Positions 46,387 through 55,463 of a DNA stretch of 64,000 nucleotides are shown here, piece by piece (the first letter of the stretch is position 1; every line of letters starts with the position of its first letter). The notes under the pieces were generated by a model, which worked only from the letters and a program-made list of their open reading frames with translations, made no database searches and was not told the origin of the DNA. Origin of the DNA: Salticus scenicus (taxonomy: Eukaryota > Arthropoda > Arachnida > Araneae > Salticidae); NCBI GenBank assembly GCA_963930645.1, contig CAWVNO010000530.1, positions 1 through 64,000 of the forward strand. Direction: 5' to 3'. Made by a program: the position numbers and the translations under genes.

Positions 46387-47341
46387 TATTTGGCGGCACT
46401 CTGTTACTCCTTTCAGGTGATTTCAGACAAACACTTCCCGTTATTCCGCGTTCAACATAAGCTGATGAGATCAACGCGTGCTTAAAATTATCGCCATTGT
46501 GGCGTAATGTTGAAAAAGTACAACTGAAAGTAAATATGCGCGTTCAAATGCTTCAAGATCCATCCGCTGAAACATTCTCAAAACAACTATTAGATATCGG
46601 CGATGGAAAAGTTACTACAGATGAAACTGGATGCATAAAATTACCGACCGATTTCTGCACAATCATTGATTCGCAAGATGCTCTTATTGACCAGATATTT
46701 CCCGATGTACACAGACGATACACAAATCATGAGTGGCTGGCAGAAAGAGCAATTTTAGCAGCAAAAAATGAGGACGTCAACGAATTGAATCTCAAGATAC
46801 AACATTTGTTACCAGGAGATTTGTCATACAAATCTAATGATACAGTTTGCGATGCCAACGAAGCTGTAAATTATCCAACAGAGTTTTTAAACTCATTGGA
46901 TTTACCAGGCATGCCACCGTATAATTTACAACTAAAGGTTGGATCTCCGGTTATTTTGCTTCGTAATTTGAACCCACCACGATTGTGCAACGGCACGCCA
47001 TTAGTCATAAAAAATTAATGAAAATGTTATCGAAGCCATCATTTTAAATGGCAAATTCCGAGGTGAAAATATATTTACCGCGAATCCCCATTATACCCAC
47101 AGATGTGCCAATTCAATTTAAACGCCCTCAATTTCCAATTAGATTGGCATTTGCAATGACTATCAATAAGTCTCAGGGCCAAACGATGTCTGTCTGTGGC
47201 TTAGATTTGAGCACATCATGTTTTTCTCACGGACAATTATACGTGGCGTGCTCTCGAGTGGGCAAACCATTCAGTTTGTTTGTATTGGCGAAAGATAGGA
47301 TAACAAAAAATATTGTACACCCTGTTGCATTAAGGGATTGA

Positions 47342-47553
47342 TATTGTTTTTTAGTAATATTGTTATAAGTAGCAAAAAATAAATGTTTGGTGTTTTGTTA
47401 TTTTTATATTCCTTCGCCGTTCACAGTGCTCCATATATCTTCCACTTATATACCACATCCTTACACACTTACAATAAGTTAGTTATTTTTTTCTAGCAAA
47501 ATATTCTCTAGAAATAATTTATATGACAAAACAACGTTTGTCGGGTCTGCTAC
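47342..47553 (+). mobile_element. Probable 3' end of the autonomous Helitron
   Basis: ACAACGTTTGTCGGGTCTGC then TACT at 47,531-47,554 resembles the common arthropod Helitron 3' end (…CGTTTGCCGGGTCNGCTAGT). The final CTAC in place of CTAG is a decayed or variant terminus. A (TA)n run follows. Confidence 0.5.
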
Positions 47554-47555
47554 TA

Positions 47556-48657
47556 TATATATATATATAATCATTTATAGAAAAAAATCATTTTATATTA
47601 AAAGAAATATCTTCGTGGTGATTGTGAAAATATTAAAGCGGTTGATAACATGAGGGCCCTGAACCTGCGTGAAATGCTCTCCGAAGTGGGAATAGGGTGG
47701 GGGATCCTAAAGAGCGCTAGCCTATACTTGCGCAAGTTTCGGAAAACACCATGGGGAACTCTCAATGGCTTGGTTGACAAACGAGACTTGGGATCGAACT
47801 TGACTCGTGATAATTAAACAAAGTTTCATTAAAATCTTTAAAAAATTATTAGAAGAAAAAATATTTTTTTCCTTATACTCACTATTGTCCCCTTAGCCCC
47901 CCCCCCCCAGGTATATTTGATTGTTAATGAGGCTTTTGTCCGCTGAATGTGGGGTTTTTGTCCGAGACCCGTTGTCGGCAGGACAGTAAAAATTTCGGCC
48001 GAGTTCGTAGGTGGGGTATCCAGCTCAAAGGGGTAGGAAATGGTGGGGGTGGAAATTTTTCTTTGCCCATAATTTCTTTAATACTGAAAACAGAAAAAAA
48101 CTTCAAATTATGCGAATTACCGCCTTACCCTAACGAACAATTTTTGTATTTAAACTTTTTCGATAGCTTCAGTTGCTGAAAAGTTACAAGTTAAAAAGTA
48201 ATTTTTCGTCAGTTGTGATGAAGCTGACTTTTTCTATAGCTTTAATTGCTTAAATTTATAATCTGATGCTTTCGTCACGTGCAGACGATAATAAAAAAGA
48301 TCACTGAAAATATAAAAACCATGGTAACCGCTTTAATTAATCATTTAAAAATATAAAATTAAAATAATATGTTAGTCATTGTAAAGATATGCTTTGTGAT
48401 GAATAGTTTAGAACGCCGGTTTAGGCAAGAATTTAAAATTTACGATTGGAATTATGAGTATTACATTACAGCTTCCTTTGACTTTTTATCTTGTGGAAAC
48501 AAGATACTGGTCTGTGAAGAGATATGAGGTTTTCGCATGGGAAGAAAATATAATGACGCCAAAGCTGCCATTTTCCATTTCCAAGCTCTCCAAATTTTGT
48601 CGTCAGATAACGAATTTCGTCGTCAACTATTTTTACTCTTGTAACATTAGCGTAAAG
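47556..48657. other. Intergenic stretch, no gene recognised
   Basis: Mixed composition; a C run lies near 47,900. 47,630-47,810 and 47,940-48,040 are more GC-rich but show no conserved frame in either strand. Confidence 0.45.
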
Positions 48658-48956
48658 TAGAGTGACCATATTTTTTTCCTTGAATTTGTGGACAAAGATG
48701 GCGGTGTCCTCGAATTTCGAGGACAAAAAAATAAAAAAATAATTAAATCACCTTAAATTGCAAAATTTTAGTAATTTTTATGTATAAAGCACCTTATTTC
48801 AGCTTATTTATTACACATATAATAAATTACTATAATAAAACAATAATAACTTTATAACCGGCGTCCCCAAATGTGTTGTAATTTTTTGGGGACGAAGGTA
48901 GTTTGTCCTCGAAATTCGTGCCTGTCCTCGAAATTCGAGGACATATGGTCAGCCTA
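48658..48956. mobile_element. hAT-like MITE, 299 bp
   Basis: The ends TAGAGTGACCATAT and ATATGGTCAGCCTA are imperfect inverted repeats; GCGTAAAG is duplicated on both sides (48,650-48,657; 48,957-48,964). Eight-base duplication and TAG…CTA ends fit hAT. Inside, the near-palindrome GTCCTCGAATTTCGAGGAC occurs at both ends in different forms. No coding sequence. Confidence 0.8.
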
Positions 48957-48964
48957 GCGTAAAG

Positions 48965-49154
48965 GAATCTACCTTTGCCTTTAAGCTTGCCGAAAAGGGA
49001 ATTTTTATTTTTGTAAGAGAAAAAGGAAACGAAAAGATTTGGTTATGGTTACTGTTGCTGTTATGTACTAAAGCACTTGTGAGTGTGTTGTACAGTCGCC
49101 AGATTTATTCTTCGAGCAACTCCACCCCGCCAGAATTGTTCACGTTCGGTTCGA
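48965..49154. other. Boundary region before the virus-like segment
   Basis: No repeat or gene recognised. The change of style (hairpins, AACC palindromes, BRO-like genes) begins just after this stretch, so a junction may lie here. Confidence 0.35.
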
Positions 49155-49400
49155 ATAATAAATATTTAGAATTTAAATATATTATTTAAATATTTTATTT
49201 TAATAATAAAATATATATTATTTAAATATTTTATTTTAATAATAAAATATTTATTATTTAAATATTTTATTTTAATAATAAAATATTTATTATTTAAATA
49301 TTTTATTTGTTTATCGAATCGTTAAAAAATATATATTATTTGTTTATCGAATAGTTAAAAATATATTATTTGTTTATCGAATCGTTAAAAAAAAATATTC
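49155..49400. repeat. AT-rich tandem repeats
   Basis: Units of TATTTAAATATTTTATTTTA plus ATAATAAAA run from 49,160 to 49,310. Units of TTGTTTATCGAATCGTTAAA follow to about 49,390 and recur near 49,980. It marks the left side of the virus-like segment. Confidence 0.75.
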
Positions 49401-49600
49401 AATATTGGTACAGCATTCATTTAAAAAATGCCCTTATTCAATATTGTAAATTTCTATCTCAGATTTAAAGACATTAACCAATCATGCTAAAGTATCTTAA
49501 TGTTAGGAGCGTTTTAGTAGAAGGTTGATGCTAGAAGAGATTCAGACAGAATGAAGGAATGAAGGTTTGAGTACAGCTATTTATAAAGAATGAATCCGAG

Positions 49601-49621
49601 TCAATCAACCAATCAACCAAC

Positions 49622-49664
<43 letters not shown>

Positions 49665-49710
49665 TTTTTTTTTTTTTTTTTTTCAAGGTTGGTTGATTAG
49701 TTGATTAACT
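49601..49710. repeat. AACC-poly(A)/poly(T)-GGTT palindrome 1
   Basis: Left arm TCAATCAACCAATCAACCAA then CCTT, 36 A, 23 T, then CAAGGTTGGTTGATTAGTTG. The arms are near-complementary. It could extrude as a cruciform. The type recurs about eight times to 63.1 kb. Confidence 0.85.
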
Positions 49711-50184
49711 CTTGCTAACACATATATCATGCTAAAGTATATACACTATCATTGTCCAGCAATACTTATTTGGTTCAGCGTCTATAAATATCTTTACTGC
49801 ATCCTGTTTCCGTGTTCAGTATCCTGTTTTCAATGCAAATGAGTTATGCAATATCCAGCGATAAATTATTCTATAAAAAGCCTTATCTCATCCTGTTTTC
49901 GTAGAAAATGAGTTATGCAATCCTTCAGATTGACTATATAAATATTTTATTCTTTAAATATTTATTCTTTAAATATATTATTTGTTTATCGAATCGTTAA
50001 AAAATATATTCAATATTGGTACGGCATTCATTTAAAAAATGTCCTTATTCAATATTGTAAATTTCTATCTCAGAGTCAAAGACATTAGCTATCTCAGATT
50101 CAAAGGCATTAGTATCGTTTCAATATTGAAATATTAATATTATCTATCTCAGAGACCCCATTCAAAGTCTCAATTTGTACCCAT
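49711..50184. other. Spacer with repeats of promoter-type motifs
   Basis: CATCCTGTTTTCGTAGAAAATGAGTTATGCAAT occurs near 49,888 and its variant near 49,800; the same block precedes the gene at 57,770. CAATATTGGTACGGCATTCA repeats 49,400. No ORF, so this may be a promoter whose gene was lost. Confidence 0.5.
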
Positions 50185-50281
50185 CCAATATTGGCTTACT
50201 ACCGTCGCAAAAAAATGGGCCGAACGAAGCGTCAATGACAGAAATCTGCCATGAGACGCTTCGTTCGGCCCATTTTTTTGC
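50185..50281 (-). terminator. Gene-end module of the 50,300-50,845 gene: hairpin + CCAATATTGG
   Basis: A perfect 27-bp inverted repeat (arms 50,207-50,233 and 50,255-50,281; core GGGCCGAACGAAGCGTC) with a 21-base loop, beginning 19 bases after the stop. Thirteen bases beyond is the palindrome CCAATATTGG (50,185-50,194). The transcript would end its stem with GGCCCAUUUUUUU. No AATAAA was seen between stop and hairpin. The same module follows four other genes. Confidence 0.8.
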
Positions 50282-50299
50282 CCCCTCCAATTTAAATCT

Positions 50300-50845
50300 C
50301 TAAGGCATCAGTTTATACCAGCGAGATCGATTCCCCACGAAGACTTTGATTTTGGACGGAGGGGTGTCTGTCCAAGAAATAGTCTCAAATCTATCTTCGT
50401 GTAGGCGAGGGTCATCATCGTGGTCTCCATCATAGAACAGCTTGGTTCTTTCTATGAAATCCTTTAAGAATTCATCTATGAAGACATCAGAATTCCTCAC
50501 GATCCGAATTCTGACTGCTTTATGGATGCATGCAGTTGGCACTATAGGATCTAAGATGTCAATCTTAGCAGATTTCATCATGGCCTCAAAACCCATGGTC
50601 GACAGCGCATCTCCGAAATGAATCTCTTCTATTGGATACACCCAGGTATTAGCTAAAGAGACAGGTATCCTGAACCTTTTGTAAACGAGGTCCCTCACCT
50701 TTAGCTTGGTAGTTTTTTTTACGTATGCACTACCCTTACCCATCAGCTTGGCCACATCAGAGGCCCTGACGAACAAAAGTCCATCCGCAGAGACTACGAA
50801 TAAGATTTTAGCATCCAGCTGTGGATGTTCAATTGTGAATAGCAT
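50300..50845 (-). CDS. BRO-N-like protein, paralogue 1
   Basis: 181 residues from the ATG at 50,845. The N-terminal ~95 residues have the pattern of the BRO-N fold of baculovirus repeated ORF proteins: DGLLFVRASDVAKLMGKGSA, then LKVRDLV, then IPVSLANTWVYPIEEIHFGD. BRO-N proteins bind nucleic acid; here the role is inferred only. The C-terminus has KIKVFVGNRSRWYKL, shared with the divergent neighbour at 51,198. It is transcribed away from that neighbour from a shared 350-bp spacer. Single exon, own TATA/initiator and 3' hairpin. Other explanation: a KilA-N-like or unrelated viral DNA-binding family. Confidence 0.75.
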   Translation of the reverse strand: MLFTIEHPQLDAKILFVVSADGLLFVRASDVAKLMGKGSAYVKKTTKLKVRDLVYKRFRIPVSLANTWVYPIEEIHFGDALSTMGFEAMMKSAKIDILDPIVPTACIHKAVRIRIVRNSDVFIDEFLKDFIERTKLFYDGDHDDDPRLHEDRFETISWTDTPPSKIKVFVGNRSRWYKLMP

Positions 50846-50912
50846 GATTTAATGCAACAGAAGTCAAAATGATGCAGGCTCTTAGAGGCAGCTCGTATAT
50901 ATACCCGATTCG
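50846..50912 (-). promoter_or_regulatory. TATA/initiator promoter of paralogue 1
   Basis: On the minus strand, GGGTATATATACGAG (TATA at 50,903-50,896) and TCATTTTGAC about 31 bases later (50,872), with the ATG at 50,845. The TATA block is the same as that before the gene at 52,949. Confidence 0.65.
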
Positions 50913-51130
50913 CGACCTAATTTTAGCAAGCTTTCTTAGAAAACGTGACCTTCTGATAAAATTCTTCTAGCTGTTGACAGGATATTATGTAATCCTTAGG
51001 ACGCGATAAACTTATTTTTAGAATTAATTTGTCGTTTGAGCGGGATCTTGCATAATCTACAGGACGTGCGTAAGAGGATGTGCGTCAGAGGATGTCGATA
51101 AGAAATTTAGATAGAAATAGAGATTGCTGC
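50913..51130. promoter_or_regulatory. Shared divergent control region with TTATGTAA boxes
   Basis: Contains TGACAGGATATTATGTAATC (50,975-50,994), in which ATTATGTAAT matches the RTTAYGTAAY binding site of PAR/NFIL3-type bZIP factors. It also has AGGACGCGATAAAC, GATCTTGCATAATC and AGGACGTGCG. The TGACAGGATATTATGTAA block recurs before the genes at 52,949 and 56,224, and inverted before 57,770. Confidence 0.5.
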
Positions 51131-51197
51131 TAGTATAAATACAGGCTGCTGGACGAGACATTTCATTCTGACTGCTTGATATTCTAAAAGCTCCAAA
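51131..51197 (+). promoter_or_regulatory. TATA/initiator promoter of paralogue 2
   Basis: AGTATAAATACAGG (TATA at 51,134) and TTTCATTCTGACTG (initiator at 51,163), 29 bases apart; the ATG follows 35 bases later. Confidence 0.7.
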
Positions 51198-51743
51198 ATG
51201 ATATTTCAAATTTTAGCTGAAGAGTTAAACGTGAAATTTACTTGTTTTTTGACTTTTGACGGTGAAATTTTTATCAAAGGTTCAGACGTAGCTCGTACCA
51301 TGGGCTATCAAAATCCTTCTGGCGTTTTAAACTTATGCCATCTTACAGTGACTGACATCGCTCCCGAGGGCTTGAGCCTGCCTCCGTCTCTAGCCAAGAC
51401 ACGTATTTTTGGATTGGAAGATGCCAACACGCTGTTGGATATGCATCCAGGCGAATTTCAATCCTTATTTCAGGGGCCTATCGAGATTCTGTCGCCGATA
51501 GAATGTACTTTCAACATCAGAAGGCCCATACGTATCAAGATAGCATCCATTAGCTCTTCAAATGCTACCATGGAGAGTTTTATATCTGATTTGAAAATAT
51601 CTATGGACTCTTACCTGCAATCTGTACCGATGGATAGCTATGTCTTCGGAGAGAGGTACGGAGACTTGGAGCTAGGGTATTTCCCCAAAAAAATTAAAGT
51701 TTTGGTGGGAAACAAACCCTACTTTTATAAATCCTCGTCTTAA
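51198..51743 (+). CDS. BRO-N-like protein, paralogue 2
   Basis: 181 residues from ATG 51,198 to TAA. The N-terminal part is the clearest BRO-N-like copy in the window: DGEIFIKGSDVARTMGYQNP then SGVL (compare the DVA.xLGY.NP box of BRO proteins), LTVTDIAPE, LAKTRIFGLEDANTLLD and EFQSLF. The C-terminal half is specific to this locus and ends KIKVLVGNKPYFYK like paralogue 1. Same length as paralogue 1. The stop lies in a small hairpin (CCTCGTCTT…AAGACGAGG, 51,733-51,757), directly followed by the large gene-end hairpin. Function inferred only: DNA or RNA binding. Confidence 0.78.
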   Translation: MIFQILAEELNVKFTCFLTFDGEIFIKGSDVARTMGYQNPSGVLNLCHLTVTDIAPEGLSLPPSLAKTRIFGLEDANTLLDMHPGEFQSLFQGPIEILSPIECTFNIRRPIRIKIASISSSNATMESFISDLKISMDSYLQSVPMDSYVFGERYGDLELGYFPKKIKVLVGNKPYFYKSSS

Positions 51744-51757
51744 GATCAAGACGAGGT

Positions 51758-51851
51758 GCAAAAAAATGGGTCGAGCGAAGCCTCTCATGACATAAGTCAT
51801 TGAGGCTTCGCTCGGCCCATTTTTTTGCGATAGATAGAGTGCCAACATTGG
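51758..51851 (+). terminator. Gene-end module of paralogue 2
   Basis: 27-bp arms (51,758-51,784; 51,802-51,828; core GGGTCGAGCGAAGCCTC) with one G.U-type mismatch and a 17-base loop, beginning 15 bases after the stop. CCAACATTGG (51,842-51,851) lies 14 bases beyond the hairpin. No AATAAA. Confidence 0.8.
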
Positions 51852-51865
51852 ATGCGTACCGATTT

Positions 51866-52580
51866 GAACTTGTAATTTTCAAGGGATATGGCTTAGCTAT
51901 AAGATAATTTTATATCTTGATAAAATATACAGACTCTATAGACAAATTTAAGGTATCTGAGTTTAAAAATTTAATTGTTTCGTTTAAAATTTACTGTGTA
52001 AAATTTAAAATTTTTAAAGACTAAGTGTGGCGGTCATTATAATTCTAAATTTTCAAGGGATATGGCTTAGCTGTAAGATAAATATGAAACTTGGTAAAAT
52101 ATACAGACTCGATAGCTAAATTTAAGGGATCTGAGTTTAAAATTTTAATTTTTTCGTTTAAAATTTACATTTTTTTCGTGTAAAATTTAAAATTTTTAAA
52201 GACTAAGTGTGGCAGTCATTATAATCTGATCTCTAAATTTTCAAGGGATATGGCTTAGCTATAAGATAAATATGAAACTTGGTAAAATATACAGACTCGA
52301 TAGCTAAATTTAAGGAATCTGAATTTTAAAATTTAATTTTTTTCATTTAAAATTTACATTTTTTATGTAAAATTTAAAATTTTTAAAGACTAAGTGTAGC
52401 CAAGCCAACATTGAATGCGTACCGATTGTAATTTTCAAGGGATATGGCTTAGCTATAAGATAAATATGAATCTTGGTAAAATATCGATAGCTAAATTTAA
52501 GGGATCTGAGTTTAAAAATTTAATTTTTTCGTTTAAAATTTATATGTAAAAATTAAAAATTTTAAAGGCTAAGTGTAGCC
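51866..52580. repeat. Tandem repeat, about 190 bp x 4
   Basis: Units start near 51,875, 52,048, 52,235 and 52,430. Each has TTTTCAAGGGATATGGCTTA, GCTATAAGATAA, GGTAAAATAT, TAAATTTAAGG and a run of TTTAAAATTT elements, closing with AAAGACTAAGTGT. Two further diverged units lie at 54,170-54,510, so the family is dispersed within the virus-like segment. Confidence 0.8.
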
Positions 52581-52595
52581 AAGCCAGTTATTATG

Positions 52596-52862
52596 ATCTG
52601 ATCTCTATAAAAAGATTTTCGAGAAACTATTGACAGGATGCTTGATAAGCGGCTCCGATTAAAATTACAATCAGATCTCTATAAAAAGATTTTTCGAGAA
52701 GTGTTGACAGGATATTATGTAAGCCTTTCCTCAGGATGCCCGGTTATAATCAGATCTCTATAAAAAGATTTTTCCAGAAGTATTGACAGGATATTATGCA
52801 AGCCTTTCCTCTTGATAAGCGGTTCGTAGAAAATTACAATCAGATCTGTTGATAAGACCGGG
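52596..52862 (+). promoter_or_regulatory. Triplicated upstream control repeat of paralogue 3
   Basis: Three ~75-bp direct units start near 52,600, 52,675 and 52,751: GATCTCTATAAAAAGATTTT, then GAGAA, then TTGACAGGATATTATG(T/C)AA, then GCCTTTCCTC. Each carries a TTATG(T/C)AA box. They end right before the TATA box. A repeated upstream element resembles an enhancer. Confidence 0.6.
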
Positions 52863-52948
52863 TATATATACGAGTGTCCAGCGAGAGCTCTTCAATTGCT
52901 AGTCGATCTCTCTACTAGCTGCTTAGATTCATTAGCTCTCTGTCAGTC
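52863..52948 (+). promoter_or_regulatory. TATA/initiator promoter of paralogue 3
   Basis: GGGTATATATACGAG (TATA at 52,863) and TTCAATTGCTAG (initiator at 52,892), 29 bases apart; ATG at 52,949. Confidence 0.65.
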
Positions 52949-53479
52949 ATGTTTTTCCATGTAAAAAATTATGCTTATGGCGTTGCCTTTAAATGCCTAA
53001 TGGCCACTGATGGCACCCTGTTTGTCCGGGCTGAGGACCTGGCTATTTATTCGAGGCACCCTCTAAATCTAAAATTTGCCGAAAAATATGCAGGCCTCAC
53101 CGTCCGAGACGTGATGGACCCTAAAATCGATTTACCTAAATGGCTCGCTAAGACGAGAATCTTCTCCATTAGCGAAGCCAAACATCATTTGAAAGGGTTC
53201 ATGGGCGAACAGGAATTTGATGAAATGTTCGATGGTTCGGCCATGGTGAAATACCAGGCTAACATGAAGCTCAGCTTCGTGAAAGCCATTGGTGTTCGAT
53301 TTGTCGAAAGGTCCCGTACCAAGTTCGAAGACTTCCTTGCCGCATACCAACTACAGGTGAGGAAATTTTTTGAGCTTGAGTATGAGGACTATGACTTATA
53401 CAAATCTCAAATGACCGGACCGTTGAAGATGACCATCAGTAGGTTATCTAATGAGCAATCCATAGAGAGCTTATGTTGA
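52949..53479 (+). CDS. BRO-N-like protein, paralogue 3 (diverged)
   Basis: 176 residues. The N-terminus keeps DGTLFVRAEDLAIYSRHPLN, LTVRDVMDPK and LPKWLAKTRIFSISEAKHHL, aligning with paralogues 1 and 2. The GYxNP box has become SRHPLN. The shared C-terminal KIKVxVGN motif is replaced by LKMTISRLSNEQS, so the last ~20 residues differ. The middle is acidic (FFELEYEDYDLY). It has the same promoter type and 3' hairpin as the others. Relationship to BRO-N is weaker here and rests on the paralogy. Confidence 0.72.
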   Translation: MFFHVKNYAYGVAFKCLMATDGTLFVRAEDLAIYSRHPLNLKFAEKYAGLTVRDVMDPKIDLPKWLAKTRIFSISEAKHHLKGFMGEQEFDEMFDGSAMVKYQANMKLSFVKAIGVRFVERSRTKFEDFLAAYQLQVRKFFELEYEDYDLYKSQMTGPLKMTISRLSNEQSIESLC

Positions 53480-53495
53480 TCTTTCAAATGAGAGT

Positions 53496-53592
53496 AAAAA
53501 AATGGGTCGAACGAGGTGTCTCATGGCAGAATTTCTGTCTTTGACACCTCGTTCGGCCCATTTTTTTGCGATAGATATAGTGCCAATATTGG
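53496..53592 (+). terminator. Gene-end module of paralogue 3
   Basis: 25-bp arms (53,496-53,520; 53,543-53,567; core GGGTCGAACGAGGTGTC) with one mismatch, 22-base loop, 16 bases after the stop. CCAATATTGG (53,583-53,592) lies 15 bases beyond. Loop begins TCATGGCAGA like that at 57 kb. Confidence 0.8.
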
Positions 53593-53951
53593 ACGGGTTT
53601 AATTTGAGACTTTGATATTAAATTTATAAAAAAATCTATTTAAGCTAGTATCGAAGAGATTATCAGGATAGCATGAAGACTATTTAAACGTATAAACTAT
53701 ATTAAGCCAATATTGTAGAAATTAAATTTAAGACTCTGGAAAACGAGACAAAATGGTATCAATTTAAATGTATAGATAAAAATAACTAAGCCAACAGAGA
53801 CATGACTGGACAATGACGGTTTGGATACGTAAGCGAGTTTATCTCTCTCTATATATATATAGATGGGATGAAGCCACGCCCACAAGAAATCCAACGACCT
53901 TGAAAAAAAAAAAAAAAAAAAAAAAAATTTTTTTTTTTTATTTTTATTTTA

Positions 53952-53982
<31 letters not shown>

Positions 53983-54169
53983 TTATTTTTTTTTTTTTGT
54001 GACCTTGAACACATCTTCAAGGACGGAGCAGAATCTATAACTTAACGGAACTAACCTCATTTATTGAACATTAGTTTTTTTCGTGTGTCCTATATATAGG
54101 ATGGCTAGCGTACCCACATCTCATTTTGTCTCGACGTCTGCCAACAACAGTATCTGTAAAATATTTTGA
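53593..54169. other. Spacer with an A/T-tract region
   Basis: 53,902-53,999 is 26 A followed by T-rich TTTTTA units, flanked by GACCTTGAA on the left and GTGACCTTGAA on the right (direct, not inverted). 54,090-54,155 has TCCTATATATAGGA, then TTGTCTCGACGTCTGCCAAC, a recurring intergenic block. Confidence 0.55.
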
Positions 54170-54510
54170 ATTTGTAATTTTCAAGGGATATGGCTTCTCT
54201 ATAAGATAATTATGTATCTTGATAAAATATCTATAGATAAATTTAAGAAATCTGAGTCTAAAATTTTCGTTTAAAATTTTAACTTTTTTGTGTAAAATTT
54301 AAAAATTTTAATGGCTAAGCTAGAGATAGAGTACCAATATCGTAACGATTTGAAGGGATATGGCTTCTCTATAAGATAAATATGAATCTTGGTAAAATAT
54401 ACAGACTCTATAGATAAATTTAAGAGATCTGAGTGTATAAATTTAATTTTTTCGTTTAAAATTTTAATTTTTTGTGTAAAATTTAAATTTTTTAAGGGCT
54501 AAGCTAGATA
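54170..54510. repeat. Two more units of the 51.9-kb tandem repeat
   Basis: TTTTCAAGGGATATGGCTTC (54,178) and AAGGGATATGGCTTCTCTAT (54,353) open two diverged ~180-bp units with the same internal order as the 51.9-kb array. Confidence 0.7.
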
Positions 54511-54529
54511 TGTAAATATTTCACAGTTG

Positions 54530-54840
54530 GTTTCTAAAGTTATATTTTTTTATCCAATCAAATTCATTGTAGATGGCGCTGCAGTCTATATATATAGTAT
54601 ATATATAGTATATCTATTAGGGTGGGTGGGAGTGGAATTTATTTCTTCTACTGTAAGGTCATGCATAAACCAGCTCCGTGATGCCCAAACCCGTTTTCTT
54701 TAAAATAGGATGGGATAACGTTATTTATACAATATTGGCTTTGAAAACAAGATTTTTATAGACTTTTGTCTGACAAATGACAAGATGTTGCAGGTTTTCA
54801 TGAAATCAGAATAGATCATGGGTTTTTATAAAATATAATA
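54530..54840. repeat. Inverted-repeat arm, partner at 61,690-62,000
   Basis: About 300 bp shared with 61,690-62,000 in opposite orientation: GTAGATGGCGCTGCAGTCTA, the TATATATAGTATATATATAG stretch, GTAAGGTCATGCATAAAC, TTTGTCTGACAAATGACAAG and TTCATGAAATCAGAATAGAT. No ORF. The arms bracket 7 kb that contains the VP-repeat and 472-residue genes. Confidence 0.8.
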
Positions 54841-54843
54841 ACA

Positions 54844-54934
54844 TAAAATATTTTTTTATCTGTATTTAAACAAGCAGACATTTCCTCTTCGCGGAAATGT
54901 CTGCATGTTTAAATACAGATAAAAAAATATTTTA
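54844..54934 (-). terminator. Hairpin after a small minus-strand ORF
   Basis: About 42-bp arms (54,844-54,885; 54,893-54,934): TAAAATATTTTTTTATCTG, then TATTTAAACAAGCAGACATT, with one mismatch and a 7-base loop TCTTCGC. The sequence differs from the GGGYCGAACGA hairpins, but it lies 9 bases after the stop of a 56-codon minus-strand ORF. Confidence 0.5.
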
Positions 54935-54942
54935 TTTCAAAC

Positions 54943-55113
54943 TCAATGATGTCTCTTATGTAAAATGTCTTTAATAAACCGTACTTTTTCCGACAGCGGT
55001 ACCATGATTTGTTTCAAGCCAAAAATGTGTGTCTTATCCTCTAGCAGTACGTTCCTCGATTGTATCCTGAACGAATCGCTCACGTAGCCTATACCTATAT
55101 TAGAGCCATCCAT
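54943..55113 (-). CDS. Possible small protein of 56 residues, unrecognised
   Basis: ATG at 55,113 begins MDGSNIGIGYVSDSFRIQSR; the end is KVRFIKDILHKRHH then TGA at 54,945. In-frame TAA upstream limits the ORF. No TATA box was seen close by. A stem-loop follows the stop closely, as with the larger genes. It could be the C-terminal remnant of a longer gene. I do not recognise it. Confidence 0.35.
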   Translation of the reverse strand: MDGSNIGIGYVSDSFRIQSRNVLLEDKTHIFGLKQIMVPLSEKVRFIKDILHKRHH

Positions 55114-55199
55114 TTTTTCGGTAGCGATTCAAGGTACGCCAAAATAAATTTGACTCGCGATACTTAATCATCGTAAAAAGTTTGAATAGATTAGAAACA

Positions 55200-55366
55200 G
55201 GCTAAGATAGCGTATTGTTAATCTGCCAGACATAAATTAGAAACGTTCCATGGCTAAGCTAGAGATAGCATATCGTTCTAAATCCGGCAGGATCTAACAA
55301 TGGATAGATTTACTGGGACAGAAGAAGACTGATTGGAGAAGAGTCGGCTATTTATATAGAATGAAT
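55200..55366. other. Spacer before palindrome 3
   Basis: Contains two copies of GCTAAG(C)TAGA(G)ATAGC and TATCGTT blocks. No gene. Confidence 0.4.
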
Positions 55367-55383
55367 TCAACCAACCAACCAAC

Positions 55384-55443
<60 letters not shown>

Positions 55444-55463
55444 ACAGTTGGTTGGTTGGTTGA
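55367..55463. repeat. AACC-poly(A)/poly(T)-GGTT palindrome 2
   Basis: TCAACCAACCAACCAACTGT, 29 A with a leading TT, 27 T, ACAGTTGGTTGGTTGGTTGA. The arms are perfectly complementary for 20 bases. Confidence 0.87.

Larger units (their letters stand above)
43520..47341 (+). pseudogene. Helitron C-terminal Rep/PIF1 helicase, frameshifted and split by Tc1
   Basis: Homology starts at NNDEITLYQIRRYVSSNEA and continues FGFPIHERDPAVLHLAVH. A frameshift lies near 44,115. The helicase follows: Walker A AAGGTGKTF (44,545), broken from the upstream frame by one extra T in a T9 run (44,521-44,530); Walker B LIWDEC (44,765); after the Tc1 insertion LSGDFRQTLPVI (46,410-46,450); NMRVQM (46,530); and the C-terminal FAMTINKSQGQTMS then GQLYVACSRVG (47,150-47,260). 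Another frameshift lies near 47,018. In life the protein would nick, unwind and roll Helitron DNA. Three or more lesions make it inactive. Confidence 0.9.

Noticed and set aside
47640..47820. Possible tRNA or coding exon in a GC-richer stretch
   Set aside because: GGGATCGAACTTGA resembles a T-arm, but no acceptor or D-arm can be paired, and no frame is conserved.
48466..48726. 86-codon minus-strand frame
   Set aside because: It runs across the border of the hAT-like MITE, so it is composed of unrelated sequences.
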